Part shown: positions 1 to 8,042 of the stretch, in pieces
Layout of the letters: every line of letters starts with the position of its first letter
Position numbering within the stretch: the stretch's first letter is position 1
From: an uncultured Nocardioides sp.
GTDB taxonomy: Bacteria; Actinomycetota; Actinomycetes; Propionibacteriales; Nocardioidaceae
Assembly (NCBI RefSeq): GCF_947488025.1
Contig: NZ_CANKYS010000001.1
Coordinates: 62,001-126,000, forward strand
Length of the DNA: 64,000 nt
Direction of reading: 5' to 3'
The notes under the pieces: generated by a model
The model's input: only the letters and a program-made list of their open reading frames with translations
Database searches by the model: none
What the model was told of the DNA's origin: nothing
Position numbers and translations under genes: made by a program

Positions 1-35
1 CGCTGACAAGTTCTCGGGCGGGTCGACTCGCTGTC

Positions 36-41
36 TACCCT
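36..41 (+). promoter_or_regulatory. Putative -10 element of a leaderless promoter
   Basis: TACCCT fits the actinobacterial -10 consensus TAnnnT and ends exactly 7 bases before the ATG at 49. No Shine-Dalgarno sequence lies between them, so transcription probably begins at or next to the start codon. The call rests on spacing and is supported by the same arrangement at eleven other genes in this window. Confidence 0.5.
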
Positions 42-48
42 GCGGGGC

Positions 49-618
49 ATGGGTCTCCCCCTCATCGTCGACGCCTGGCCGGCCGGATCCGTGCCCACCG
101 AGCGGCTGCTGCTGCGCGCTCCCGAGGCCCGCGACCGCGAGGAGTTCCTCGACCTCGGCTCCGACCCGGTGGTCAACCACCACCTCGGCGGCGGGCAGGA
201 CCGCGCCACGCTCGACGACACCCTCCCCGAGGTGCCGGCGGACCGGCCGGCGCAGTACGTGCTGGAGCGCGACGGACGGTTCCTGGGCTGGATCGGGCTG
301 AGCCGTCGGGAGGTGGACCGGCCCGGCCGGGCGGTCGGCGAGCACCCCCTCGAGCTCAGCTACGTGCTCCCCGTGCACGCCTGGGGGCGCGGGTACGCCG
401 CCGAGGCGTGCGCGGCGCTGCTCGCCCTGGCGGACCGTCGGCTCGGTGAGCCCGTCGTGCTGTGCACCCAGGTGGCCAACACGCGCTCGCGGGCGCTGGC
501 CGAGCGGCTGGGCTTCGGCGAGGCCGAGCGGTTCGAGGAGTTCGGAGCCGTCCAGTGGTTCGGCGTACGCCATCCGGGGCAGGTCCCCTCACCACTATCG
601 GTCATCTCGGCGTCCTGA
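49..618 (+). CDS. GNAT family N-acetyltransferase (RimJ/RimL type)
   Basis: A 189-residue cytoplasmic protein with the layout of ribosomal-protein-type N-acetyltransferases, which move an acetyl group from acetyl-CoA to an amine. The N-terminal TERLLLRAPEARD segment is the usual first strand and helix of this subfamily. The acetyl-CoA pyrophosphate loop is seen around residues 110-118 (WGRGYAAEA), and the C-terminal NTRSRALAERLGF helix is typical. The substrate cannot be told from sequence; such proteins often give antibiotic or amino-acid-analogue resistance or modify proteins. The start is the ATG with a -10-like hexamer 7 bases upstream and no ribosome binding site. It stands alone and is not obviously in an operon with the next gene. 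Confidence 0.85.
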   Translation: MGLPLIVDAWPAGSVPTERLLLRAPEARDREEFLDLGSDPVVNHHLGGGQDRATLDDTLPEVPADRPAQYVLERDGRFLGWIGLSRREVDRPGRAVGEHPLELSYVLPVHAWGRGYAAEACAALLALADRRLGEPVVLCTQVANTRSRALAERLGFGEAERFEEFGAVQWFGVRHPGQVPSPLSVISAS

Positions 619-703
619 CCCCGCCCACGGGCCCTGTCGCGCCTAGCGTCACGGCCGCGTCGTCTCGGGCCTCCTGACGCACGACCCCCCAAGGAGATGA
701 GCG

Positions 704-1000
704 ATGAAGAGGATCCTGGCAACGATCATCGTGGCCCTCGCGACCGTGGGAGCGACCGGCACGGCCGCGTCCGCAGGCGAGATCACGGGCACCGGCAACC
801 CGACGCCGATCAACGGCTACAACGCGAACTCGATCTGCGCGTTCTCGGGCCTGGACGACATGGACTTCGAGGCACCCGTGCAACCCGGTGTGGTGCAGAA
901 CTGGGGCTCGATCCCCAAGGAGATCCGCGACTTCCTGGCCACCATCGGCGAGCACCCCGGCACCGCGTGCAACGGCAGCAGGAACGGCACGAAGGGCTGA
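704..1000 (+). CDS. Small secreted protein of unknown function
   Basis: A 98-residue protein with a clear Sec signal peptide: MKR, a hydrophobic stretch of about 15 residues, then a small-residue cleavage region (AASAG, about residue 24). The mature part is about 74 residues and has two cysteines, one in SICAFSGLDD and one in ACNG, which could form a disulfide. There is no membrane anchor or lipobox. Start: AAGGAGA lies 6 bases before the ATG. A strong hairpin follows the stop. I recognise this as the kind of short secreted conserved hypothetical protein common in actinobacteria but can give no function. Confidence 0.8.
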   Translation: MKRILATIIVALATVGATGTAASAGEITGTGNPTPINGYNANSICAFSGLDDMDFEAPVQPGVVQNWGSIPKEIRDFLATIGEHPGTACNGSRNGTKG

Positions 1001-1026
1001 GCGAGCTCCTCCGGTCGACGAGGAAC

Positions 1027-1065
1027 GGGGAGCGCCGGCCTGCCCTGGGCGAGCCGGCGCTCCCC
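1027..1065. terminator. Bidirectional terminator hairpin between convergent genes
   Basis: Perfect 13-base inverted repeat GGGGAGCGCCGGC / GCCGGCGCTCCCC with a 13-base loop, between the secreted protein gene (+) and the glycerophosphodiesterase gene (-). There is no T-run, as is usual in very GC-rich actinobacteria. Confidence 0.65.
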
Positions 1066-1076
1066 GATCCCGGCCC

Positions 1077-1943
1077 TCACCCTCGGCGGAGGATGTCGCG
1101 CAGCACCTGCGGGTAGTTCGTGATGATGCCGTCGACGTCCCAGTTGATCGCCCGGCGCATGTCCTGGCCGGCGTTCACCGTCCACACGTGGGCCTCCATG
1201 CCCTGGGCGTGGATCTGGTCGACGGTGGCCTCGTCGATCGCACCGAGCGCGGGGTTCACCTGCTCCGCCCAGGTCGCGGCAGCGGCGATGTCGACGGGGG
1301 TCGGCCTGCTCCCGTAGAGCAGCCCGACGGTGACGTCGGGCGCCCGGTCCTTGTAGGCCCGCAGCCACGGGTGGTTGAAGGACTGCACGACGACCCGGTC
1401 CCGCTGCAGCGCCCGGTTGAAGACCGGGAGCGAGCGCAGCTCCTTGTCGAGGTCGATCTCGATGCCGGGGTAGAGCTCGGGAGCCTTGGGCTCGAGGAGC
1501 ATGCCGGCCCGGTCCCCGACCGCTCCGACCCACTCGGCCAGCGTGGGCACCCGCTCCCCCGCGAACTCGGGCGCGAACCAGGAGCCGGCATCGAGCTGCT
1601 TGATCTCGGCGAGCGTGAAGTCGCGGACGTTCCACGGCGCACGCTCCGGGAAGACCTGCTCGACGTCGGTCGTCCGCGCGAGCGTGACGTCGTGCATGAT
1701 CACCAGCTCGCCGTCCGAGGTGCGCTGGATGTCGTTCTCGACCACGTCGGACTTCTGCGCGATCGCCAGCCGGACCGCGGCGAGCGTGTTCTCCGGAGCG
1801 GCTCCGGACGACCCGCGGTGGGCCACGACGTCGATCGCCGGGGCCGGTGCAGCCGACGCGCTGGGCGTCGACAGCGCCACGACGGCGCCGAGCAGGACGG
1901 TGGTGAGGGCTGGAACGGACAGGACTCGCGCGGTACGGCGCAT
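1077..1943 (-). CDS. Secreted glycerophosphodiester phosphodiesterase
   Basis: A 288-residue GDPD-family protein that should hydrolyse glycerophosphodiesters to an alcohol and glycerol 3-phosphate. Residues 1-31 are a signal peptide (RR, hydrophobic core, ASAAPA). Mature family motifs are HRGSSGAAPENT (residues about 42-53), END about 20 residues further on, and HD in IMHD; these supply the acid-base histidines and metal ligands of the TIM barrel. The C-terminal HVWTVNAG and DGIITNYP segments are also standard. The product is expected outside the membrane and may scavenge phospholipid head groups or cleave teichoic-type polymers. A GGGAGA ribosome binding site lies 5 bases before the ATG. Confidence 0.9.
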   Translation of the reverse strand: MRRTARVLSVPALTTVLLGAVVALSTPSASAAPAPAIDVVAHRGSSGAAPENTLAAVRLAIAQKSDVVENDIQRTSDGELVIMHDVTLARTTDVEQVFPERAPWNVRDFTLAEIKQLDAGSWFAPEFAGERVPTLAEWVGAVGDRAGMLLEPKAPELYPGIEIDLDKELRSLPVFNRALQRDRVVVQSFNHPWLRAYKDRAPDVTVGLLYGSRPTPVDIAAAATWAEQVNPALGAIDEATVDQIHAQGMEAHVWTVNAGQDMRRAINWDVDGIITNYPQVLRDILRRG

Positions 1944-2075
1944 CTGGATCTCCCGAGAGTGTCAGGGCCCCGCCGGTCGACCGGGCCTCCCCGCACCGTG
2001 GTCGGCCGAGGCCAACGCACGGTGACGAGCGGCCCAACCCGTCTCGACGACTCCCCGACCGGCTCGGGACGGGGC

Positions 2076-3347
2076 TCAGCCGACGATCTCCAGCGCCCGG
2101 AGGGCGACGGCGACGTCGAGGCGAAGGTGCGGGTCGGTGGCCACGGGGCCGAGGATCCGCTGCAGCTTGCCGACGCGGTAGCGCATCGTGTTGTAGTGGA
2201 AGAACTGGGCGCGCGCGGCCTCGGCGACGTTGAAGTTGGTGTCGAGGAGGACCTGCAGCGTCTCGCGGAGGTCGGCGGCCTCGGGGGTGCGCTCGGCGAG
2301 CGGGCCGAGCACGTCGGCGGCGAACGCCGTCAGCTCGGAGCCGTCCGGCACGAGGGCGAGCAGCCGGTGCAGCCCGAGCTGGTCGAAGCGGGTCACCGAG
2401 CTCCCGCCGTGCACGCGCCGGCCGATCTCGACGGCGCGCTGGGCCTGGCGGAAGGCCTCGGGCAGGTCGCCCAGCCCGTGCGAGACCCGGCTGACGCCGG
2501 CCGAGAACGCGATCCGGCCGCCGCCACGGTCGCCGCGCACGGCGGCGATGATCCGGTCGACGCCGACGTGGGCGTCAGCGGGGTCGCCGGACGGGTCGAC
2601 CGGCACCAGGGTCACCACCTCGCGGCTGAACGCGACCGACGCGATCGTGGGGTCGACCGTCGCCGAGACCTGGCGCCACGCGTGGGCGAACCTGTCCTGC
2701 CAGGCCCGCCGGTCCTCCGGGTCGGGGCCGAGGGCGGCCATCGCGTCGGGGTCGAGCACCGCGACCACCACCATCACCGGGCGGCCGAGGTGCCAGCCGA
2801 ACGCCTGGGCGTGCTCGGCGACGTACTCCTCCTCGCCGGCCCGGCCGAGGAACACGTCGCGCAGGAAGTCGCCGCGGTACTTGTTCTCCACCGCCGTGAT
2901 CGCCTCCACGCGCGTCACGAGCAGCGCCGCCACGATCGCGGCGCGCTCCAGCGCCTGCACGTCGGAGGAGTGGATCCGGCCGTCGGGGCGCAGCGCCACC
3001 AGCCGCGCGAGGTCGACGCCGGCGGCGACCACGCGGCGCAGCAGCGCCTCGCCCGTCCCCACCGCGGTGCCCTCGGGGTCGATGCGCTCGACGCGCAGGC
3101 GTCCGGTCGGGTCGAGCAGCTCGGCACCCGCCAGGGCCTCGCGCTGCGCGTCGTCGAGGTGGGCCGCGCGCTCCCGGCCGTCGGTCGAGGTGAAGACCAC
3201 GCCACAGCCGAGGGCGTCGCCGACGGCCTGCGCGATCGCGGCGAGGTCGCCTCCCTCCAGCACGATGTGGGTCAGGGCCGTGTGGAGGGCGTCCGCGCGC
3301 TCGAGCGCGGCGACGGCCTCCGGGTCGCTTATCAAGTCTTGGCCCAC
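2076..3347 (-). CDS. PucR family transcriptional regulator
   Basis: A 423-residue regulator. The C-terminal 70 residues (ETLQVLLDTNFNVAEAARAQFFHYNTMRYR) are the PucR-type helix-turn-helix, and a GGDEF-like middle domain typical of the CdaR/PucR group precedes it. The N-terminal part (about 1-150) looks like a GAF-type sensor. Relatives control purine, allantoin and other nitrogen-source catabolic genes. It is divergent from the DUF2877-fdrA-DUF1116 operon, with 66 bases between the starts, so it very probably controls that operon. Start: GTG at 3347 has AAGGGG 5 bases upstream, while the GTG two codons earlier (3353) abuts that site and is less likely. Confidence 0.87.
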   Translation of the reverse strand: MGQDLISDPEAVAALERADALHTALTHIVLEGGDLAAIAQAVGDALGCGVVFTSTDGRERAAHLDDAQREALAGAELLDPTGRLRVERIDPEGTAVGTGEALLRRVVAAGVDLARLVALRPDGRIHSSDVQALERAAIVAALLVTRVEAITAVENKYRGDFLRDVFLGRAGEEEYVAEHAQAFGWHLGRPVMVVVAVLDPDAMAALGPDPEDRRAWQDRFAHAWRQVSATVDPTIASVAFSREVVTLVPVDPSGDPADAHVGVDRIIAAVRGDRGGGRIAFSAGVSRVSHGLGDLPEAFRQAQRAVEIGRRVHGGSSVTRFDQLGLHRLLALVPDGSELTAFAADVLGPLAERTPEAADLRETLQVLLDTNFNVAEAARAQFFHYNTMRYRVGKLQRILGPVATDPHLRLDVAVALRALEIVG

Positions 3348-3369
3348 ATTCACCCCTTGGTCCGACAAG
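3333..3369. promoter_or_regulatory. Candidate PucR operator (paired CAAG/CTTG inverted repeats)
   Basis: Two small palindromes lie across the PucR start and the intergenic region: CAAG-T-CTTG at 3333-3341 and CTTG-GTCCGA-CAAG at 3356-3369. In addition, CACATTC occurs twice in direct orientation (3345-3351 and 3374-3380), 29 bases or about three helical turns apart. The position between divergent regulator and operon fits an autoregulatory operator. Binding is inferred only. Confidence 0.3.
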
Positions 3370-3400
3370 TTCTCACATTCGCGAGTGTCCCACGAGCCGT

Positions 3401-3406
3401 TAGCGT
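3401..3406 (+). promoter_or_regulatory. Putative -10 element of the DUF2877-fdrA-DUF1116 operon
   Basis: TAGCGT ends 7 bases before the GTG at 3414. No upstream Shine-Dalgarno is usable for either the GTG or the ATG at 3417, so a leaderless transcript starting at or near the GTG is likely. Confidence 0.5.
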
Positions 3407-3413
3407 CTGGGGA

Positions 3414-4151
3414 GTGATGTCCGGACCGATACCCGTTGCGGCGCCGCAACGGGTGCACGACCGGCTCCGCGAGGCGTCCGACGGCCCCCGTGAGGTCGTC
3501 CACGCGAGCAGCACCGCCGTGTACGTCGACCTCGACGGCTGGTGCCTCGGGCTGGTGTCGGCGGCGGCGACCCGCGTGCCCTGCGCGCTCTGGTCGACGC
3601 TGCCCGACCTCGGGGTCCTCGATCCGGTGGTGCGGATGCACCGCGGGGACCTGGTCGTCGGCGACCGCCCGGTGCGGGTCACCCGCCTCGTCGACCCGCG
3701 CGTGTCCCGCGTGGGTCGTCACGACCAGGACGCGTCGAGGCGACCGCACCCCGTGACGGCCGGGCTCGACCTCCCGGCCGACGGCCGGTTCGCACCGGCC
3801 CACCTCGACCGGCTCCTGGGGCGCGGCCCCGGGCTCACCCCGCTCGGCGACGACGTGCTGGCCGGATGGCTCACGACCCGCGCCGCGCTCGGCCGGCCGG
3901 ACGACGTGCTGTCCGCGGCCGTCCGCCGACGCCTGGGCGTCACCACCCTGCTGTCGGCCACGCTGCTCGACTGCGCGATCCGTGGCGAGGCACTGCCCCA
4001 GCTCGCCGCCTGGCTCGCCACCCCCACTGACGCCACCGCCGACGCGCTCCTCGCCGTCGGCGCCACCTCGGGCGCCGGCCTCCTCGCCGGCGCCGGGCTC
4101 GCCCTGACATCGATCGAGCACCACACCACACCCCGGAGGGTTGTCGCATGA
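3414..4151 (+). CDS. DUF2877 protein (YlbF/AllH-like)
   Basis: A 245-residue protein of the DUF2877 family. The diagnostic motif is GRGPGLTPLGDDVLAGW in its middle, followed by a small-residue-rich C-terminal half. In E. coli the DUF2877 protein YlbF is encoded with FdrA and the DUF1116 protein YlbE, and the three have been reported as the oxamate carbamoyltransferase AllH-AllF-AllG. Here it is the first gene of the same trio and overlaps fdrA by 4 bases (ATGA), so the products are probably made together and form one enzyme. The GTG at 3414 was preferred because of the promoter spacing; ATG at 3417 would shorten the protein by one residue. The substrate in this organism is not known. Confidence 0.8.
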   Translation: MMSGPIPVAAPQRVHDRLREASDGPREVVHASSTAVYVDLDGWCLGLVSAAATRVPCALWSTLPDLGVLDPVVRMHRGDLVVGDRPVRVTRLVDPRVSRVGRHDQDASRRPHPVTAGLDLPADGRFAPAHLDRLLGRGPGLTPLGDDVLAGWLTTRAALGRPDDVLSAAVRRRLGVTTLLSATLLDCAIRGEALPQLAAWLATPTDATADALLAVGATSGAGLLAGAGLALTSIEHHTTPRRVVA

Positions 4152-5632
4152 AGGACCACGTCGAGCTCAGGAGCGGCGCGTACGCCGACTCGGTCACGCT
4201 GCTGCAGGTGAGCCGGGCCGTCCAGGCGGCCCCCGGCGTCGTCGCCGCGCAGGTCGCGATGGCGACGGGCCTCAACCTCGAGGTGCTCGAGGGCATGGGC
4301 TTCGCCGTGCCCGCCTCCTCCCCCAACGACATGGTCGTCGCGCTCCGCCTCGACGACGACGCCGACGTCTCCTCCGCACTGGCCGCCGTCGACGCGGCAC
4401 TGGCGCCCACCCGGCCGACGGCCGGGGACACGACGGTGGCCCCGCCGCGCACCACGGCGAGCGCGCTGCGTCGTACGGGTGCCGACGCCCTCGCCCTCGT
4501 CTCGGTGCCCGGTGCCAGCGCGACCGTCGAGGCGATGGACGCGCTGGAGGCCGGACGCGACGTCATGGTCTTCAGCGACAACGTGCCGGTGGCCGAGGAG
4601 GTCGCCCTGAAGCAGTACGCCGCCTCGAGCGGCGCGCTCGTCATGGGACCCGACTGCGGCACCGCGGTCGTCGACGGCGTCGGGCTGGGGTTCGCCAACG
4701 CGGTGCGTCCCGGCCGGGTCGGCATCGTCGCCGCCTCCGGCACCGGCTGCCAGCAGCTCCTCGCGCTGCTCCACCACGCCGGCGCGACCTCTGAGGGCGT
4801 CGGCGTGCGCCACGCGCTCGGCGTGGGCGGTCGCGACCTGTCGGCGGCCGTCGGCGGCCTCGCGACCCGTGAGGCCCTGCGCCGGCTCGACGCCGACCCC
4901 GACGTCGACCTGGTCGTCGTGGTGTCCAAGCCGCCGGCGCCCGAGGTGGCCGAGGCGCTCGTCCGCGACAGCGAGGCGCTCGGCACCCCCGTCGAGCTGG
5001 GCCTGCTGGGCCGCGGCCAGCGCGACCTCACCGCGGTCGCGGAGGCCGTGCTGGAGCGGCTGGGCCACACGCCGCCGGAGTGGCCGGTCGACGGCGCGGA
5101 CAACACGGGTCCCGCCACCGGGCCGCTGCTGCGCGGGCTGTTCGTCGGCGGCACGCTCTGCGACGAGTCGATGCTCCTGGCGACCGACGCCCTGGGTCCG
5201 ATCCGCAGCAACATCCCGCTGTCCGACGACCTCGCCCTGGGTGACGACCTCCACGCCGACACCCACACGATGGTCGACTTCGGCGACGACGCCCTGACCC
5301 AGGGGCGGGCGCACCCGATGATCGACCCGACGCTGCGCAACGAGCAGCTCGCCCGCGCCGCCGCGGACCCCGCCACCGGCGTGATCCTGCTCGACCTCGT
5401 CCTCGGCCACGGGGCCGAGCCGGACCCGGCCGCCCTCCTGGCGCCCGTCATCGAGGCGGCGAGGAAGGACCGGCAGGTCCCGGTGATCGTCAGCCTCGTC
5501 GGCACCGACCTGGACCCGCAGGGCCGCGACGCCCAGCGGGACGCCCTCGTCGCCGCCGGCGCCGAGGTCCACCTCTCCAACGCGTCGGCCACCCGCCGCG
5601 CGGTCCAGCTGATCGAAGGAGCCCGCCAGTGA
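4148..5632 (+). CDS. fdrA: FdrA-like protein (acyl-CoA synthetase fold; AllF-like)
   Basis: A 494-residue protein with succinyl-CoA-synthetase-like Rossmann domains. Visible family segments are SVPGASATVEAMDAL, MVFSDNVPVAEEVALK, MGPDCGTAVVDGVGLGFAN and IVAASGTGCQQLLALLHHAG; the last resembles the active-site region of CoA ligases but lacks its phosphohistidine context. The C-terminal third (LLDLVLGHGAEPDPAALLAP onward) resembles the second CoA-ligase domain. E. coli FdrA has been assigned as a subunit of oxamate carbamoyltransferase, which acts in anaerobic allantoin use. It overlaps both neighbours by 4 bases, implying translational coupling. No carbamate kinase or allantoin gene is present nearby, so the exact reaction here is inferred. 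Confidence 0.85.
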   Translation: MKDHVELRSGAYADSVTLLQVSRAVQAAPGVVAAQVAMATGLNLEVLEGMGFAVPASSPNDMVVALRLDDDADVSSALAAVDAALAPTRPTAGDTTVAPPRTTASALRRTGADALALVSVPGASATVEAMDALEAGRDVMVFSDNVPVAEEVALKQYAASSGALVMGPDCGTAVVDGVGLGFANAVRPGRVGIVAASGTGCQQLLALLHHAGATSEGVGVRHALGVGGRDLSAAVGGLATREALRRLDADPDVDLVVVVSKPPAPEVAEALVRDSEALGTPVELGLLGRGQRDLTAVAEAVLERLGHTPPEWPVDGADNTGPATGPLLRGLFVGGTLCDESMLLATDALGPIRSNIPLSDDLALGDDLHADTHTMVDFGDDALTQGRAHPMIDPTLRNEQLARAAADPATGVILLDLVLGHGAEPDPAALLAPVIEAARKDRQVPVIVSLVGTDLDPQGRDAQRDALVAAGAEVHLSNASATRRAVQLIEGARQ

Positions 5633-7023
5633 GCGCCACCACCCCCACGGTCGTCACCTGCGGCGCCGACATGTTCGCCGACGCCGTGGCCGGGCAGGCC
5701 GTCGACGTCGAGCGCGTCGACTGGCGACCGCCGATGCCCGGCACGGAGTCCGACCTCGCGACGGTCGCCATCGACGCGCGCCGGGCCGACGCCAACCGCC
5801 GGGCGGTCGAGGCGATGCTCGGCGTCACGGCCCACCTCGTCGACGTCGCACCCGCCTCCGAGGTGCTCGGCCTCGAGAAGGGCCAGTTCCTGCATGCCGG
5901 TCCGCCGATCGAGTGGGCGCGGACCTCGGGCCCGCTGCGGGGCGCGCTCATGGGCGGCGCCGCGCTCGAGGGGCTGGTCGACGACCCCGAGGACGCCGCC
6001 GCCCTCTTCGAGTCGGGCAGCTCGGTCAGCCTCGAGCCGTGCCACCACCGCAGCGCGGTCGGCCCGATGGCCGGTGTCGTCACGCCGTCGATGTGGATGT
6101 GGGTGCTCGAGGACCGCGCGACCGGTCGCCGGACGTACTGCTCCCTCAACGAGGGGCTCGGCAAGGTGCTGCGCTACGGCGCCTACTCCCCCGAGGTCCT
6201 CACCCGCCTGCGCTGGATGGGCGACGTCCTCGGCCCGCTGCTGCAGGCCGCCGTGCGCGGCACGGAGGAGGCCATTGACGTCACCGGCATCCTCACCCAG
6301 ATGCTGCAGATGGGCGACGAGGCGCACAACCGCAACCGCGCCGGCACGCTGATGCTGCTGCGCGACCTCTCCCCCGCGATGGTCACGGCCGGGTTCGGGA
6401 GCAAGGACGTCTCCGACGTGCTGCGCTTCGTCGGCGGCAACGACCACTTCTTCCTCAACCTGGCGATGCCTGCGTGCAAGCTGGCCCTCGACGCCGGCCG
6501 CGACGTCCCGGGCTCGACGATGGTCGTCGCGATGGCCCGCAACGGCACCGACTTCGGCATCCAGGTCTCCGGCACCGGCGACGAGTGGTTCACCGGTCCG
6601 GCGCAGGTCGCCGAGGGCCTCTTCCTCGGCGACTACGGCCCGGACGACGCCAACCCCGACATCGGCGACTCCGCGATCACCGAGACCGCCGGCATCGGTG
6701 GCTTCGCGATGGCGACCGCCCCGGCGATCGTCCGCCTGGTCGGCGGCTCGGTCCCCGACGCGCTCGCGACCACCCGCCGGATGCACGAGATCACGCTCGC
6801 GGAAAACCCCCGCTGGTCGGTGCCCGTGCTGGAGTTCCAGGGAACGCCCACCGGCATCGACGTCACGAAGGTGTGCCGGACGGGGATCCTGCCGCAGATC
6901 AACACCGGCATGGCCGGCGCGGTCGCCGGCGTCGGGCAGGTCGGCGCCGGGCTCGTCACGCCGCCCGCGGAGATCTTCCCGAAGGCGCTCGCGGCCCTCG
7001 CCGCCCGGGCAGCGACAGACTGA
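5629..7023 (+). CDS. DUF1116 protein (YlbE/AllG-like)
   Basis: A 464-residue DUF1116 protein, the partner of FdrA. Characteristic stretches include LGLEKGQFLHAGPPIEW, SLEPCHHRSAVGPMAGV, the MARNGTDFGIQVSG segment and GDSAITETAGIGGFAMA. In E. coli its homologue YlbE is reported as the AllG subunit of oxamate carbamoyltransferase; conserved His, Cys and Asn residues in these motifs probably line the active site. The GTG start overlaps the fdrA stop (GTGA) and has GAAGGAG 8 bases upstream. It is the last gene of the operon; the next gene converges from the other strand after 3 bases. Confidence 0.82.
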   Translation: MSATTPTVVTCGADMFADAVAGQAVDVERVDWRPPMPGTESDLATVAIDARRADANRRAVEAMLGVTAHLVDVAPASEVLGLEKGQFLHAGPPIEWARTSGPLRGALMGGAALEGLVDDPEDAAALFESGSSVSLEPCHHRSAVGPMAGVVTPSMWMWVLEDRATGRRTYCSLNEGLGKVLRYGAYSPEVLTRLRWMGDVLGPLLQAAVRGTEEAIDVTGILTQMLQMGDEAHNRNRAGTLMLLRDLSPAMVTAGFGSKDVSDVLRFVGGNDHFFLNLAMPACKLALDAGRDVPGSTMVVAMARNGTDFGIQVSGTGDEWFTGPAQVAEGLFLGDYGPDDANPDIGDSAITETAGIGGFAMATAPAIVRLVGGSVPDALATTRRMHEITLAENPRWSVPVLEFQGTPTGIDVTKVCRTGILPQINTGMAGAVAGVGQVGAGLVTPPAEIFPKALAALAARAATD

Positions 7024-7026
7024 CGG

Positions 7027-7713
7027 TCAGGCCGGGGAGGCCGGCCGCTCGTTGTAGACGCCGGCCGGCTCCTGGCCGGTGAGCCCGGCGATCGCGCCCA
7101 TGATCCGGTCGGTCAGCTCGCGGCGCGCACGACCGCTGGGTACGCCGTCGTACTCCCCCGCGACCGTGATGGGCTCGCCGATGCGCACGGTGACGTCGAC
7201 CTTGCCGAGCCGCGGCCGGCTGGCGCCGACGGGCTGGATGTCCTCGGTGCCCAGCAGGCCGACCGGCACGACCGGGCAGCCCGCGGTCAGGGCGAGGTGG
7301 GCGACGCCGGTGCGGCCGCGGTAGATGCGGCCGTCGCGCGAGCGGGTGCCCTCCGGGTAGATGCCGAACGCCTCGCCGCGCCGCAGCACCTCGAGCGCGG
7401 TGTCGAGGCTGGCGATCGCGGCCTTGGTGTCGTCGCGGTCGACGGGCAGCATGCCCAGGCCCTCGAACCACGCCCGCGTCAGCGTGCCCCTCACCCCGGT
7501 GCCGGTGAAGTAGTCGGACTTGGCGAGGAAGACGACCTTGCGCGGCACGACGACCGGGATGACGACGCTGTCGAAGAAGGACAGGTGGTTGCTGGCCACG
7601 ATGACGGGTCCGGTGGACGGCAGGTGGTGCAGCCCCTCGACCACCGGGCGCCACACGGCACGGGCGAGCGGGGGGATGACGCCGTGCGCGACCGTGTAGA
7701 GCATGGCGGTCAT
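7027..7713 (-). CDS. 1-acyl-sn-glycerol-3-phosphate acyltransferase (PlsC-like)
   Basis: A 228-residue membrane-associated acyltransferase. The catalytic HX4D motif is NHLSFFD (about residues 46-52), and the substrate-phosphate motif is YPEGTRSRDGRIYRGRTG. The family acylates lysophosphatidate or related glycerophospholipids from acyl-CoA or acyl-ACP. The N-terminal MLYTVAHGVIPPLARAVWRP is the usual amphipathic entry. The ATG at 7713 overlaps the TGA of the upstream gene (ATGA); a second ATG at 7704 is possible. Its place at the end of a minus-strand run with a DNA repair gene and the MoxR cluster suggests co-transcription rather than shared function. Confidence 0.88.
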   Translation of the reverse strand: MTAMLYTVAHGVIPPLARAVWRPVVEGLHHLPSTGPVIVASNHLSFFDSVVIPVVVPRKVVFLAKSDYFTGTGVRGTLTRAWFEGLGMLPVDRDDTKAAIASLDTALEVLRRGEAFGIYPEGTRSRDGRIYRGRTGVAHLALTAGCPVVPVGLLGTEDIQPVGASRPRLGKVDVTVRIGEPITVAGEYDGVPSGRARRELTDRIMGAIAGLTGQEPAGVYNERPASPA

Positions 7714-8042
7714 TCTGCCCCGAGGCGCGGCGACCAGAACGCCCGTGTCAGATCCACGGCCCCGCCGGGCCGCAGCGGGGTGCCCTCCTCGAGGTAGGCC
7801 TGCCGGGCCTCCTCGCCGTGCGAGGGCGGCAGGGAGCCGTCGGCGCGGACCACGCGCCACCACGGCACGCCGCCGCCCTGGGCGGCGAGCACCGACCCGA
7901 CCAGGCGCGGACCGCCCCGCCCAAGCCGCTCACCGACGACGTCCGCGATGGCCCCGTACGTCGTCGCCCGACCGCGCGGGACCGACTCGGCGCACTGCAG
8001 CACGAGCTCGGCGTAGAGCTCGCGCTCCTCCGCGGTCGTCAT
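7710..8042 (-). CDS. Alkyltransferase-like (ATL) DNA repair protein, MGMT family
   Basis: A 110-residue protein with the C-terminal DNA-binding fold of O6-alkylguanine-DNA alkyltransferase: PRGRATTYGAIADVVGE is the recognition region, and GGPRLVGSVLAAQGG carries the usual helix. The active-site PCHR cysteine is replaced by tryptophan (PWWRVV, about residues 74-79). This is the hallmark of alkyltransferase-like proteins, which bind O6-alkylguanine without repairing it and hand the lesion to nucleotide excision repair. The second Trp where most ATLs have His is unusual. It overlaps both neighbours by 4 bases or fewer. Confidence 0.87.
   Translation of the reverse strand: MTTAEERELYAELVLQCAESVPRGRATTYGAIADVVGERLGRGGPRLVGSVLAAQGGGVPWWRVVRADGSLPPSHGEEARQAYLEEGTPLRPGGAVDLTRAFWSPRLGAE

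Noticed and set aside
888..3413. Very long open frame on the plus strand running into the DUF2877 gene
   Set aside because: It is antisense to the glycerophosphodiesterase and PucR genes and of low-complexity Arg/Gly/Ala composition. Only the last part, from 3414, has family motifs.
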